Below the pieces are notes generated by a model, which had not been told where the DNA came from, made no database searches, and worked only from the letters and a program-made list of their open reading frames with translations. A DNA stretch of 64,000 nt from CAMLJR01 sp964500675 (GTDB taxonomy: Bacteria > Pseudomonadota > Gammaproteobacteria > Pseudomonadales > CAMLJR01): assembly GCA_964500675.1 (NCBI GenBank), contig CAZCNY010000012.1:1-64000 (forward strand), in the 5' to 3' direction. Each line of letters opens with the position of its first letter. Positions within the stretch are counted from its first letter, which is position 1. Shown here piece by piece: positions 16,306 through 23,867 of the stretch. Both the position numbers and the translations under genes were made by a program.

Positions 16306-17454
16306 ATGACTAAGCTGCGAGCGCTCATCTTGGAGGATTCGCCGACCGACGCCGAACTGGCGATGTTCGAGCTGGAGCGCACCGGCTTGGACGTCGCATC
16401 GAAACAGGTATCGACTCGCGAGGCTTTCACGAGCGCCGTCGCCGAATTCAAACCCGATATCGTGCTGGCCGATTATTCGCTGCCGAATTTTAGCGGCGGC
16501 GAAGCGTTGCAATGGATGACCGAACATTTCCCGCGCATTCCGGTGATCATTGTCTCGGGCGCTCTCGGTGACGAGCGCGCGATCGAGTTGATCAAGGCGG
16601 GGGCGTGCGATTATGTGCTGAAAACGAATCTCGTACGGCTCAGCCCCGCGGTTATGCGCGCGCTTGAGGATGTGCAACAGGCGCGAGCGAGAGAGGACGC
16701 GGAGCGCGCGCTGGCGGCGGCGGCGGTCGAACGCGAAAAATTATTGGCATCGCTGGAGCAGCGCGTGCAGGAACGCACCGCGCAATTGCGCGCCATGGCG
16801 TTCGAGTTGACGAAGGCCGAAGAGCGTGAACGTCAAGCGATCGCCAGGGATTTGCACGACGGTTTGGGGCAGACGCTCGCGATCGCGAAAATTAAACTCA
16901 GCACGCTCTCGGCAACCGCAATCGATGCGAGCGCGGCGGCGACACTCGGCGTGGTGGAAAAACTTATCGATCAAAGCAATCGTGCCGTGCGTTCACTCGC
17001 GGAGCAGCTCACGCCGCCTGTCTTGTACGATCTCGGTTTATTGCCGGCGTTGGAATGGCTGGCGGAACAGATGCAGCGCGATTTCGATCTGCGCTGCGAT
17101 ATCGCCGCGGACGGGGTGCCCGAGCTGCTCGATCAAAGCGTGCGCGCCATTTTATTTCGCGCCGTGCGCGAATTGCTGCTCAATATTGTCAAGCATGCCG
17201 ATGTCGGTTTAACACCTGTGTGTATCGATGTGTCGACGACAACGAGCGGCAGCGCGGAACGATTGCGGATTGTCATCAAGGATAGCGGTAAAGGCTTCGA
17301 TCCCGAAAACGTGAAAAGAACCATCGCCGGCGGCTTCGGCCTGATGAATGTCCATGAGCGCCTCGCTTACATCGGCGGCGAAGTTCATATCAACAGCAAG
17401 CACGGCGGAGGAACCGAGGTTCTGATTACCGCGCCTCTAACGTCAACTGAATGA
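16306..17454 (+). CDS. Receiver-linked histidine kinase of the NarX/DesK (HisKA_3) type
   Basis: 382 residues. The N-terminal receiver (about 3-120) carries phospho-acceptor Asp56 in DIVLADYSLPNFSGG and the Lys in CDYVLKTNL. A coiled coil (about 125-170) leads to the HisKA_3 dimerisation domain with His184 in ERQAIARDLHDGLGQTL. The ATPase domain follows with AVRELLLNIVKHA, IKDSGKGFD and GGFGLMNVHERL. The receiver-first layout makes this kinase controllable by another kinase, so the upstream PAS kinase may signal through it. The ATG at 16306 is chosen because the receiver starts there; a longer frame runs back into the previous gene. It is followed after 13 bases by a NarL-type regulator, the usual partner for HisKA_3 kinases. 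Confidence 0.88.
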   Translation: MTKLRALILEDSPTDAELAMFELERTGLDVASKQVSTREAFTSAVAEFKPDIVLADYSLPNFSGGEALQWMTEHFPRIPVIIVSGALGDERAIELIKAGACDYVLKTNLVRLSPAVMRALEDVQQARAREDAERALAAAAVEREKLLASLEQRVQERTAQLRAMAFELTKAEERERQAIARDLHDGLGQTLAIAKIKLSTLSATAIDASAAATLGVVEKLIDQSNRAVRSLAEQLTPPVLYDLGLLPALEWLAEQMQRDFDLRCDIAADGVPELLDQSVRAILFRAVRELLLNIVKHADVGLTPVCIDVSTTTSGSAERLRIVIKDSGKGFDPENVKRTIAGGFGLMNVHERLAYIGGEVHINSKHGGGTEVLITAPLTSTE

Positions 17455-17467
17455 GCAGGAGCGTCGG

Positions 17468-18100
17468 GTGATTATTCGCATTATTCTCGTCGACGATCAT
17501 TATCTGCTGCGCGAAGCGCTGCGCGAAAAACTCGCGAAAGAAGCCGATATCGATATTGTCGGCGAGGCCGGCAATGGCCATGCCGCGCTGCAACTGGTAG
17601 CGGAGCTGCTACCCGATGTCGTGGTGTTGGATATCAGCCTGGGCGATATGAGCGGTGTCGATATCGCCGCGCAAATTACAGCCGGTTATCCGCGCAGCAA
17701 AATCGTCGCGCTGTCGATGCATTCCGATAAACGTTTTGTCGTGGAAATGCTCAAGGCCGGAGCCGGAGGTTATGTCACAAAAACCGCGGCCAGTACCGAA
17801 TTGCTCAGCGCTATCCGCGCGGTAGCCGCGGGCAAACGCTATATCGGAGCGGAGGTCGCCGATGCGCTGGTCGATGACATACAGGGGTCGGCCACTAATC
17901 AAGTGCAACTTGGCCGCCGCGAGCGCGAAGTGCTGAGTCTCTTGGCGGAGGGTTTGCGCACGGCTGACATCGCGAACAAGCTGCATATATCGGCCGGGAC
18001 TGTCGAAGTGCATCGCCGCAACATCATGCGCAAGCTCGATCTGCATACCGTGGCGGAACTCACGAAATACGCCATCCGCGAAGGCATCACTTCGCTTTGA
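17468..18100 (+). CDS. NarL/FixJ-family response regulator
   Basis: 210 residues from a GTG start with AGGAG seven bases upstream. Receiver domain 1-120 has ILVDDHYLLREAL, phospho-acceptor Asp55 in VVVLDISLGDMSG, and Lys in GYVTKTA. A LuxR-type helix-turn-helix at about 143-205 reads LGRREREVLSLLAEGLRTADIANKLHISAGTVEVHRRNIMRKL. It is the DNA-binding output of the preceding signalling genes. Its targets are not identifiable, but the neighbouring FNR-regulated stress genes are plausible ones. Confidence 0.9.
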   Translation: MIIRIILVDDHYLLREALREKLAKEADIDIVGEAGNGHAALQLVAELLPDVVVLDISLGDMSGVDIAAQITAGYPRSKIVALSMHSDKRFVVEMLKAGAGGYVTKTAASTELLSAIRAVAAGKRYIGAEVADALVDDIQGSATNQVQLGRREREVLSLLAEGLRTADIANKLHISAGTVEVHRRNIMRKLDLHTVAELTKYAIREGITSL

Positions 18101-18176
18101 AACCCCTCCGTGCAATTCACCGCGCCCCATGCAGTGGCTTGATAAATAAAAATTAACGCCTGGTCGCGGAAATCCC

Positions 18177-18225
18177 CTACCGAAAAACCGGTACTGCAAA
18201 ATATCCGTAACAGGATATTTTTTTT
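18177..18225. repeat. Promoter-region motif shared with 12716-12764
   Basis: CCTACCGAAAAACCGGTACTG, then CAAAATATCCGTAACAGGATATTTTTT, aligns with the motif before hsp20. Here it lies 50-100 bases upstream of the FNR gene. The inner ATATCCGTAACAGGATAT is itself a near-palindrome (ATATCC/GGATAT), which could bind a dimeric regulator. Confidence 0.4.
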
Positions 18226-18244
18226 ATGGGCCTAAAACACTACT

Positions 18245-18258
18245 TTGATGCTCATTGA
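18245..18258. promoter_or_regulatory. Imperfect FNR box in the fnr promoter
   Basis: TTGAT-GCTC-ATTGA matches eight of ten consensus bases, with a perfect left half. It is centred 29 bases before the FNR start codon, a position where bound FNR would block transcription. Autorepression is therefore possible, as known for E. coli fnr. Confidence 0.45.
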
Positions 18259-18280
18259 TTAGCGAACTGGGCGAGACATC

Positions 18281-19168
18281 ATGAAACAATCAAGCAGCGT
18301 ACAAATCATCGGCAACGATTCACCGGTCGATCACCGGCATTCCGTTTCGTGTGCGGGTTGCATGCTCAAAGGCAGTTGTTTCCCGATCGGGATGGATGTG
18401 CCCGATGTTACTGCTTTCAACTCGATCGTGCAGCGCGCGCGCCCGCTGCACAAAGGTGAGTTTGTCTATCGCGACGAGCAACCATTCACCGCGGTGTACG
18501 CCGTGCGCTCGGGCGCATTCAAAGCCTATAAAGTTTCGGAGGATGGCGAAGAACAGATCGCCCAGTTTTATCTGCCCGGTGAAATTTTTGGCATGGACGG
18601 CCTCAGCCATAATCGCTACGCGACATCGATGATCGCGTTGGAGACCAGCTCCGTCTGCGCCATTCCTTTCGAGAACCTGCGCGAACTCAGCACTACTCTG
18701 CCCGATTTGCAGCGCTATATGTTTCAGTTGATGAGTCAGGCCATCGTCGCCGATCAGGAGATGATCGCTCTGCTCGGCAAATATTCCGCTGAACGTCGCA
18801 TCGCGACCTTGCTGCTAAGAATTTCGCGCCACCAGGCCAGCCGCAAATTATCGGCCAGCAAACTTCGTCTGCCGATGTCGCGTACTGAAATCGGCTGTTA
18901 TCTGGGGCTGACAGTAGAAACCGTCAGCCGTATTTTCAGCCGCTTTCAGAAAATCGGTCTGTTGAATCTGGAAAATCGAGAGGTCGAAATAATGAGCGTG
19001 GGTTGGCTGTGCGAACTCGCGAACGGAGGGGCGACCAGTCAAAGCGCGCCGGTATCGAGTCCATCGCTCGATGGGGATAACGGTGTGATCGCCCGGGACG
19101 TCGCAAAAGTTGTGCGGCGGCGATCGCAAGTTGGATTTGCCGATCGCGCAGCGGCGCGTGTTTCGTAA
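18281..19168 (+). CDS. fnr: FNR-type oxygen-sensing transcription regulator
   Basis: 295 residues. Cys24, Cys27, Cys33 and Cys126 have exactly the spacing of the [4Fe-4S] ligands of E. coli FNR (20, 23, 29, 122), in SCAGCMLKGSCF and SSVCAIPFENL. The cyclic-nucleotide-like beta roll (about 50-150), dimerisation helix and helix-turn-helix follow, and the recognition helix TVETVSRIFSRFQ has the E..SR that reads TTGAT. It should be a dimeric activator under low oxygen. About 45 extra residues, rich in Ser and Arg, follow the DNA-binding domain (E. coli FNR ends at 250). Matching binding sites occur at 7393, 18245, 20373 and 23727, so it probably controls this block. Confidence 0.93.
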   Translation: MKQSSSVQIIGNDSPVDHRHSVSCAGCMLKGSCFPIGMDVPDVTAFNSIVQRARPLHKGEFVYRDEQPFTAVYAVRSGAFKAYKVSEDGEEQIAQFYLPGEIFGMDGLSHNRYATSMIALETSSVCAIPFENLRELSTTLPDLQRYMFQLMSQAIVADQEMIALLGKYSAERRIATLLLRISRHQASRKLSASKLRLPMSRTEIGCYLGLTVETVSRIFSRFQKIGLLNLENREVEIMSVGWLCELANGGATSQSAPVSSPSLDGDNGVIARDVAKVVRRRSQVGFADRAAARVS

Positions 19169-19189
19169 TGCGATTGCAAATGTTCAGAC

Positions 19190-20272
19190 TCAATCGCACT
19201 CGCGGTGCCAGCGTGCAATGGCATCGGCGATTAATGGAGTTGAGTCGATTATTCGCAGATGTCCCGTATATTTCTGCGCGGCGATGCGCAAGGGCGGCAC
19301 GCTGTCGGTGATCGCGATGCTATCGAACGCGGGATCGCTGAGCATGTCGGCGGAACCGGACATAAATAAACCGTGCGTGGCGGCAGCGTGCACCTGCGTG
19401 GCTCCCGCGTCGCGGCAGGCGTGAGCGGCGCGCCGCAACGTGCCGCCAGAACTGATCAAATCGTCGAGAATAATCGCGGTTTTGCCGCGCACATCGCCCA
19501 CCAAGGCCGAACCGCTCACCACGCCGCCGCCGCGGTATTTCTCCATGACCGCCACCGCGATGTCGCTGCTGCTTGCGGCCGCGAGGTCGCGGCGAAAATC
19601 CTCGGCGCGCTTGGCGCCGCCAAAATCGGGCGCGACCACAACGCATGCTTCGCGCTGCGCGCATTCGCGAAAATAATCGACGAATAGAGGCTTCGCTTTT
19701 AAATTGTCGGCGTGGCAGCGAAAAGCGTTTTCGAAGGCGGCAAGATTGTGCACATCGATCGTGGCGACGCGATCGGTGCCGACGGCTTCAAACATTGCCG
19801 CGACATAGCGCGTCGTGATGGGATCGCGCGGTTGCGTGCGCTGGTCCTTGCGCGCGTAACACAGATACGGCATCACCGCGCTCACGCGCGCGGCGCCGGC
19901 ATCCTTGAGCGAGCCGATGAAAAATAGCAGTCTGCACAATTTATCGTTGGCGCTCTGCTTGTCGTTAACACTGTGTTTGTTGTTCGCACTCTGTTTGTCG
20001 TTAACACCGTGTTTGTCATTGACGCTGTGTGTGTCGTTAACACCGTATTTGTCGCTAACGCTCAGCCCATCGATATTACCGGCCGATTCGGAATACAGTG
20101 AATGGATGACAAAAACATCGTGCCCGGCGACATCGACCAGCGCGCGGCTCTTGTGTTCGCCATCCTCGAACGCGCGCTCTTCGTGGGCGCATAATTCGAT
20201 GTGCAGATGCGCAGCGACGCGATCGGCGTAATCGCGGCTGGTATTCAAACCAAACAGCGATAATTCGCGCAT
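19190..20272 (-). CDS. prs: Ribose-phosphate pyrophosphokinase with hexapeptide-repeat insertion
   Basis: 360 residues, versus about 315 for the family. It makes PRPP from ribose 5-phosphate and ATP. Present are the start RELSLFGLNTSRDYADRVA, the ATP-binding flexible segment YLCYARKDQRTQPRDPITT, the ribose-phosphate region IDVHN and the PRPP loop IILDDLISSGGT. At about residues 69-111 lies a tract of seven six-residue units of the type V-N-D-K-H-G, encoded by an 18-bp repeat at 19941-20066. The tract ends in ANDKLCRLL, which is the conserved N-D-x-L segment of all PRPP synthetases, so the array appears to be a tandem expansion of a conserved part. Its sequence is divergent enough to suggest a second, stress-linked prs rather than the housekeeping gene. 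It shares a promoter region and a perfect FNR box with the gene at 20509. Confidence 0.85.
   Translation of the reverse strand: MRELSLFGLNTSRDYADRVAAHLHIELCAHEERAFEDGEHKSRALVDVAGHDVFVIHSLYSESAGNIDGLSVSDKYGVNDTHSVNDKHGVNDKQSANNKHSVNDKQSANDKLCRLLFFIGSLKDAGAARVSAVMPYLCYARKDQRTQPRDPITTRYVAAMFEAVGTDRVATIDVHNLAAFENAFRCHADNLKAKPLFVDYFRECAQREACVVVAPDFGGAKRAEDFRRDLAAASSSDIAVAVMEKYRGGGVVSGSALVGDVRGKTAIILDDLISSGGTLRRAAHACRDAGATQVHAAATHGLFMSGSADMLSDPAFDSIAITDSVPPLRIAAQKYTGHLRIIDSTPLIADAIARWHRECD
19941..20066. repeat. Seven 18-bp tandem repeats inside the PRPP synthetase gene
   Basis: Seven contiguous units of 18 bp, consensus TTGTCGTTAACACCGTGT on the plus strand, keep the reading frame and encode six-residue units around N-D-K. 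Several units differ at silent or conservative positions, so the array is not recent in all parts. Copy number could vary between strains by slippage without breaking the frame. Confidence 0.95.
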
Positions 20273-20372
20273 GCCAGTGTCCGATAGCGGTCGAGCGAGA
20301 TAAATTGCATCACGATAAACCTATTCACTTTGTATTAAGTGTTTTAGTGTGCCCGAGCAGAGGTTCAGGTGT

Positions 20373-20386
20373 TTGATGCAAATCAA
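20373..20386. promoter_or_regulatory. Perfect FNR box between prs and the COG2187 gene
   Basis: TTGAT-GCAA-ATCAA matches the consensus exactly. It lies about 107 bases before the prs start on the minus strand and about 130 before the start at 20509 on the plus strand. It could activate either or both genes. Confidence 0.8.
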
Positions 20387-20508
20387 ATGCCCGTTGTTTG
20401 TCGTTGGATGGCAACGAGGATTTGGCGGCGGCTTCGCCGATAATGCAGTGACTATTAACTGCCATGAATGCAGTGACTATCAACCGCCATGATTGACGCG
20501 AGAGAGCA

Positions 20509-21612
20509 GTGAAGGAAACGGCCGCAACAGCGGGAGCGGAAGTGCGCGTGCATGCCGCGACCGGCCTGACCGACAAAGTCGCGGCGCTGTCGAGCGCCGA
20601 TTTTTATGGCGATGCGGAGCGCTGGACTAACGACCGGCGCGGCGTCACCTGCATCGAGACGCACATGTCGTGGGTTTTTCTGACGCGGCAATACGCGTAC
20701 AAACTCAAGAAGCCCGTGTGCTTATCCTATCTCGATTTCAGCACGCTCGACGCGCGCTTACATTATTGCCGCGAAGAGTTGCGACTCAATCGGCGTCTGG
20801 CGCCGTCGGTGTACTTGGATGTGGTGCCGCTACGCAGCAACGCGGGGCGCTTGCAGCTCGGCGGCCGGTCCGAGAGCGACGGCGAGATCGTCGACTATCT
20901 GATAAAAATGGTGCGATTGCCGAGTGAAAAAATGCTTGATCGCGCAATCGCCGCCCAGACCTTGCATCGCAGCGATTTGCGCGCGGTGGCGCAGGTGTTG
21001 GCCGCGTTTTATCGGCAGACCGCAGCGATGGCGATGACCCCGGCGCACTATCGCGCGCGCTTCAGCGCGGCGATCGATGCAAATCGCAGGCAATTGAGCG
21101 CAGCGCATTACGGTTTGCCGCACGCACGTATTGCGCAAATTGCAGCGGCGCAACTCGATTATGTCGCCACCGCGGATGAATTGGCTGCGCGCGCTGCGCA
21201 TGTCGTCGATGCACACGGCGATTTGCGCCCCGAACATATTTATTTGGGAATGCCGCCGCAGATCATCGATTGTCTCGAATTTCAGGACGAACTGCGTCAG
21301 CTCGATCCGTTCGATGAGCTGTCGTTTCTCGCGCTGGAATGCGCGCGGCTCGGCGCGCCGCGCGCGGGAAATGCATTGCTGCGCATGTATCGCATTTTAA
21401 GCAAAGACGATGCGTCGCCCAGACTCATCGCGTTTTACCAATCGCATCGCGCGATGGTGCGCGCTGTATTGGCAATTTGGCATGTGGACGATCCCAGCGT
21501 GCGCGATCGCGAGCGCTGGTGTCAACGCGCGCGCGCTTACATCGATATTGCCGGACGCGCGCTCGATAAAGCGCTGCCGCTCGGTATCGCCAGCACCGGA
21601 GACAAGCGATGA
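20509..21612 (+). CDS. Aminoglycoside phosphotransferase-like protein (COG2187)
   Basis: 367 residues from a GTG start. The fold is that of small-molecule kinases related to aminoglycoside phosphotransferases. The catalytic Brenner motif is at 236-243 (HGDLRPEHI, catalytic Asp238), and the metal-binding acidic segment follows in IDCLEFQDELRQLD. An upstream Lys-rich strand (AYKLKKPVCLSYLDF) is the probable nucleotide-binding lysine region. COG2187 proteins are often fused to or paired with a P-loop kinase domain, which is absent here. The substrate is unknown, and antibiotic resistance is not implied. The gene diverges from prs across a perfect FNR box, so it probably serves low-oxygen metabolism. 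Confidence 0.75.
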   Translation: MKETAATAGAEVRVHAATGLTDKVAALSSADFYGDAERWTNDRRGVTCIETHMSWVFLTRQYAYKLKKPVCLSYLDFSTLDARLHYCREELRLNRRLAPSVYLDVVPLRSNAGRLQLGGRSESDGEIVDYLIKMVRLPSEKMLDRAIAAQTLHRSDLRAVAQVLAAFYRQTAAMAMTPAHYRARFSAAIDANRRQLSAAHYGLPHARIAQIAAAQLDYVATADELAARAAHVVDAHGDLRPEHIYLGMPPQIIDCLEFQDELRQLDPFDELSFLALECARLGAPRAGNALLRMYRILSKDDASPRLIAFYQSHRAMVRAVLAIWHVDDPSVRDRERWCQRARAYIDIAGRALDKALPLGIASTGDKR

Positions 21613-21667
21613 CACCGGCAGTGCGATGTCGAACCGCGCCGTCCTCAACGCATCGAATGCAAGCGCA

Positions 21668-21892
21668 TTACCCTTGCTGTTTCGACAACTTGTCGTCGAT
21701 ATTATCGAAAAGGCTGTTCAGATCGGTCAGCCCGACGCCTTTCGCGTGAGTGCGCACACCGCGGACGAGTTGGTGGAGATGATCCGCAGTGGCTTTGTCC
21801 AGCTGGCCAATATCGACGAGCCGCTTGGTCAGTACGCCCACCATCATCAGCGACAGTATTGCCATATGGTCCGCTTGATTCTTGAGTTCCAT
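21668..21892 (-). CDS. Small hypothetical protein, 74 residues
   Basis: ATG 21892 is preceded at a good distance by GGAG, which decides the start against an in-frame TTG at 21904. The protein is helical and soluble: a hydrophobic helix with Met-rich face (HMAILSLMMVGVLTKRLVDIG), then a charged helix, ending DNIDDKLSKQQG. I do not recognise a family. It lies between the COG2187 gene and the end of groEL on the groEL strand, 122 bases after the groEL stop, so it could be the last gene of that transcript. Confidence 0.55.
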   Translation of the reverse strand: MELKNQADHMAILSLMMVGVLTKRLVDIGQLDKATADHLHQLVRGVRTHAKGVGLTDLNSLFDNIDDKLSKQQG

Positions 21893-22013
21893 GGTTTTCT
21901 CCAACCAGTATTCGATAGGTTCCGTGCTATTACATTTACGTTATTAATATACGCCATAAAGATTTTGATTGCAGTCCGTCGTGATCGATGGCCGATCGCG
22001 CCGCGCTGTTTTC

Positions 22014-23636
22014 TTACATCGGCATGGTCGGTGCTGCGGGCATTTTCGGTTCGGCTTCTGGAATATCGGTCATCGTCGCTTCGGTGAGCAATAAAATACT
22101 CGCCACCGACACGGCATTTTCGAGCGCGACACGCACGACTTTGGTGGGATCGAGAATGCCCGCTTCGACCAGATCGATATATTTATTTTGCGACGCATCG
22201 AAGCCGAGATTGCCTTTGCCCTTGAGCATGCGTTCGACCACGACGCCGCCATCGACATCGGAATTTTCCGCGACTTGACGCGCGGGCGCCGCCAGCGCGT
22301 GACGCAAAATATGGAAGCCGATCTTTTCACCCTCGCGGCATTTGCTTGCGTCCTTTTCGACGGCTTTGATGCAGCGCAGCAATGCCAACCCGCCGCCCGC
22401 GACAATGCCTTCCTGTATCGCGGCCTTGGTGGCGCTGATGGCATCGTCGAGCGCTTCTTTCTTGTTTTTCATTTCCGATTCCGAGGGCGCGCCGACGCGA
22501 ATGACCGCGACGCCGCCGCTCAATTTCGCCAAGCGCTCCTCTAATTTTTCGCGATCGTAATCGGACGTGACTTTCTCCATCTGCGCGCGAATCTGGCGAA
22601 TGCGCGCCTCGATGACGGCTTTATTTTTGGCGCTGCCGATCAGCGTGGTCGAATCTTTGTCGACCACCACGCGCTTGGCTTGGCCGAGTTGATTGAGTTT
22701 GATTTCTTCGAGCTGCAATCCCACCTGCTCGGAAACCACCAGCCCGCCCGTGAGCACGGCGATGTCTTCTAGAATATCTTTGCGCCGATCGCCGAAACCG
22801 GGCGCTTTCACCGCGACGCTGCGCAACACACCGCGAATTTGATTGACGATCAGTGTCGCCAGCGCTTCACCTTCGACATCTTCGGCAATGAGAAGAAGAG
22901 GGCGGCCGGATTTCGCGATTTGTTCGAGCAGTGGAATTAAATCTTGCAGCACATTGATTTTGCGATCGCACAGCAACACCAGACAGTCTTCGAGCACCGT
23001 TTCCATTTTTTCAGTATCGGTGATGAAGTAGGGTGAGAGATAACCGCGATCGAATTGCATGCCTTCCACGACTTCGAGCACCGTCTCGGTGGTTTTCGAT
23101 TCCTCGACCGTGATGACGCCATCGCCGCCAACTTTATCCATCGCGGCCGCGACCAGCTCGCCGATCTCGGCATCGTTGTGCGCGGAAATCGTCGCGACCT
23201 GCGCTTTCTCCTTGCGCGTGCCGACGGGTTTAGAATTTTCGCGCAACGCCGCGATCGCCACTTTCGCCGCGCGCTCCAATCCGCGTTTGATATCGATCGC
23301 ACTGGTACCGGCGACCACGTTGCGCACACCTTCGGCGAAAATCGCGTGCGCGAGAATCGTCGATGTGCTGGTGCCGTCGCCGACCGCATCGCCGGTTTTT
23401 TCAGCGGCTTGCCGCAACATCTGCGCGCCGAGATTTTCTTCGGGATCTTCGAGGCTCATTTCTTTTGCGATCGTGACGCCGTCGTTGCACACGAGCGGCG
23501 CGCCCCATTGCCGCTGCATCAACACCGATTTCGATTTGGGTCCGAGGGTAATACGCACGGCATCGGCCAGCGCGGTCGCGCCGCGCAAAATTTTTTCACG
23601 TGCCGTCGAATGAAACAGAACGCGTTTGTGTGGCAT
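22014..23636 (-). CDS. groEL: Chaperonin GroEL, divergent paralogue without an adjacent groES
   Basis: 540 residues. The equatorial domain motifs ITLGPKSKSVLMQ (usually GPKGRNV), NDGVTIAKEM and GDGTSTSTILA (usually GDGTTTATVL) are present, as are the apical segment and ISATKAAIQEGIVAGGG. The protein re-folds others inside an ATP-driven ring. Departures from the norm are the altered GPKG and GDGTTT motifs and a C-terminus of Pro/Met residues (EAEPKMPAAPTMPM) in place of the usual GGM repeats. No groES lies beside it. I infer a stress-specific paralogue using the housekeeping GroES or none. It diverges from the gene at 23868 over a perfect FNR box, 90 bases before its start. Confidence 0.92.
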   Translation of the reverse strand: MPHKRVLFHSTAREKILRGATALADAVRITLGPKSKSVLMQRQWGAPLVCNDGVTIAKEMSLEDPEENLGAQMLRQAAEKTGDAVGDGTSTSTILAHAIFAEGVRNVVAGTSAIDIKRGLERAAKVAIAALRENSKPVGTRKEKAQVATISAHNDAEIGELVAAAMDKVGGDGVITVEESKTTETVLEVVEGMQFDRGYLSPYFITDTEKMETVLEDCLVLLCDRKINVLQDLIPLLEQIAKSGRPLLLIAEDVEGEALATLIVNQIRGVLRSVAVKAPGFGDRRKDILEDIAVLTGGLVVSEQVGLQLEEIKLNQLGQAKRVVVDKDSTTLIGSAKNKAVIEARIRQIRAQMEKVTSDYDREKLEERLAKLSGGVAVIRVGAPSESEMKNKKEALDDAISATKAAIQEGIVAGGGLALLRCIKAVEKDASKCREGEKIGFHILRHALAAPARQVAENSDVDGGVVVERMLKGKGNLGFDASQNKYIDLVEAGILDPTKVVRVALENAVSVASILLLTEATMTDIPEAEPKMPAAPTMPM

Positions 23637-23726
23637 AAGAATATCTTCCGCTGTTTTAGGATTGGGAATAAGGGAAAACTTCCAACGAAACTGTGTCGAT
23701 CTTAGAGCGCTGTTGTCGGCACGAGA

Positions 23727-23740
23727 TTGATCGCGATCAA
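23727..23740. promoter_or_regulatory. Perfect FNR box between groEL and the host-attachment-like gene
   Basis: TTGAT-CGCG-ATCAA is an exact consensus match and fully palindromic, including the spacer. It is about 97 bases from the groEL start and 135 from the start at 23868. Confidence 0.8.
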
Positions 23741-23867
23741 CAAGTCATCGCCGCCAAGCTCTAAAATGTCCTTGTTTCGCGGCGCGACCGCCGGTTTGAT
23801 TCCTTCATGGAGCGGCGGTTGCGGTAATCACTCATCGACAAGCCCTGTGCGGGCGAAAGGATCGGCT

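Noticed and set aside
19941..20066. CRISPR array
   Set aside because: The 18-bp units are contiguous, without spacers, in frame and within a coding gene.
20509..21612. Aminoglycoside resistance gene
   Set aside because: It belongs to the COG2187 kinase-like group by its overall sequence; only the Brenner motif is shared with resistance enzymes.
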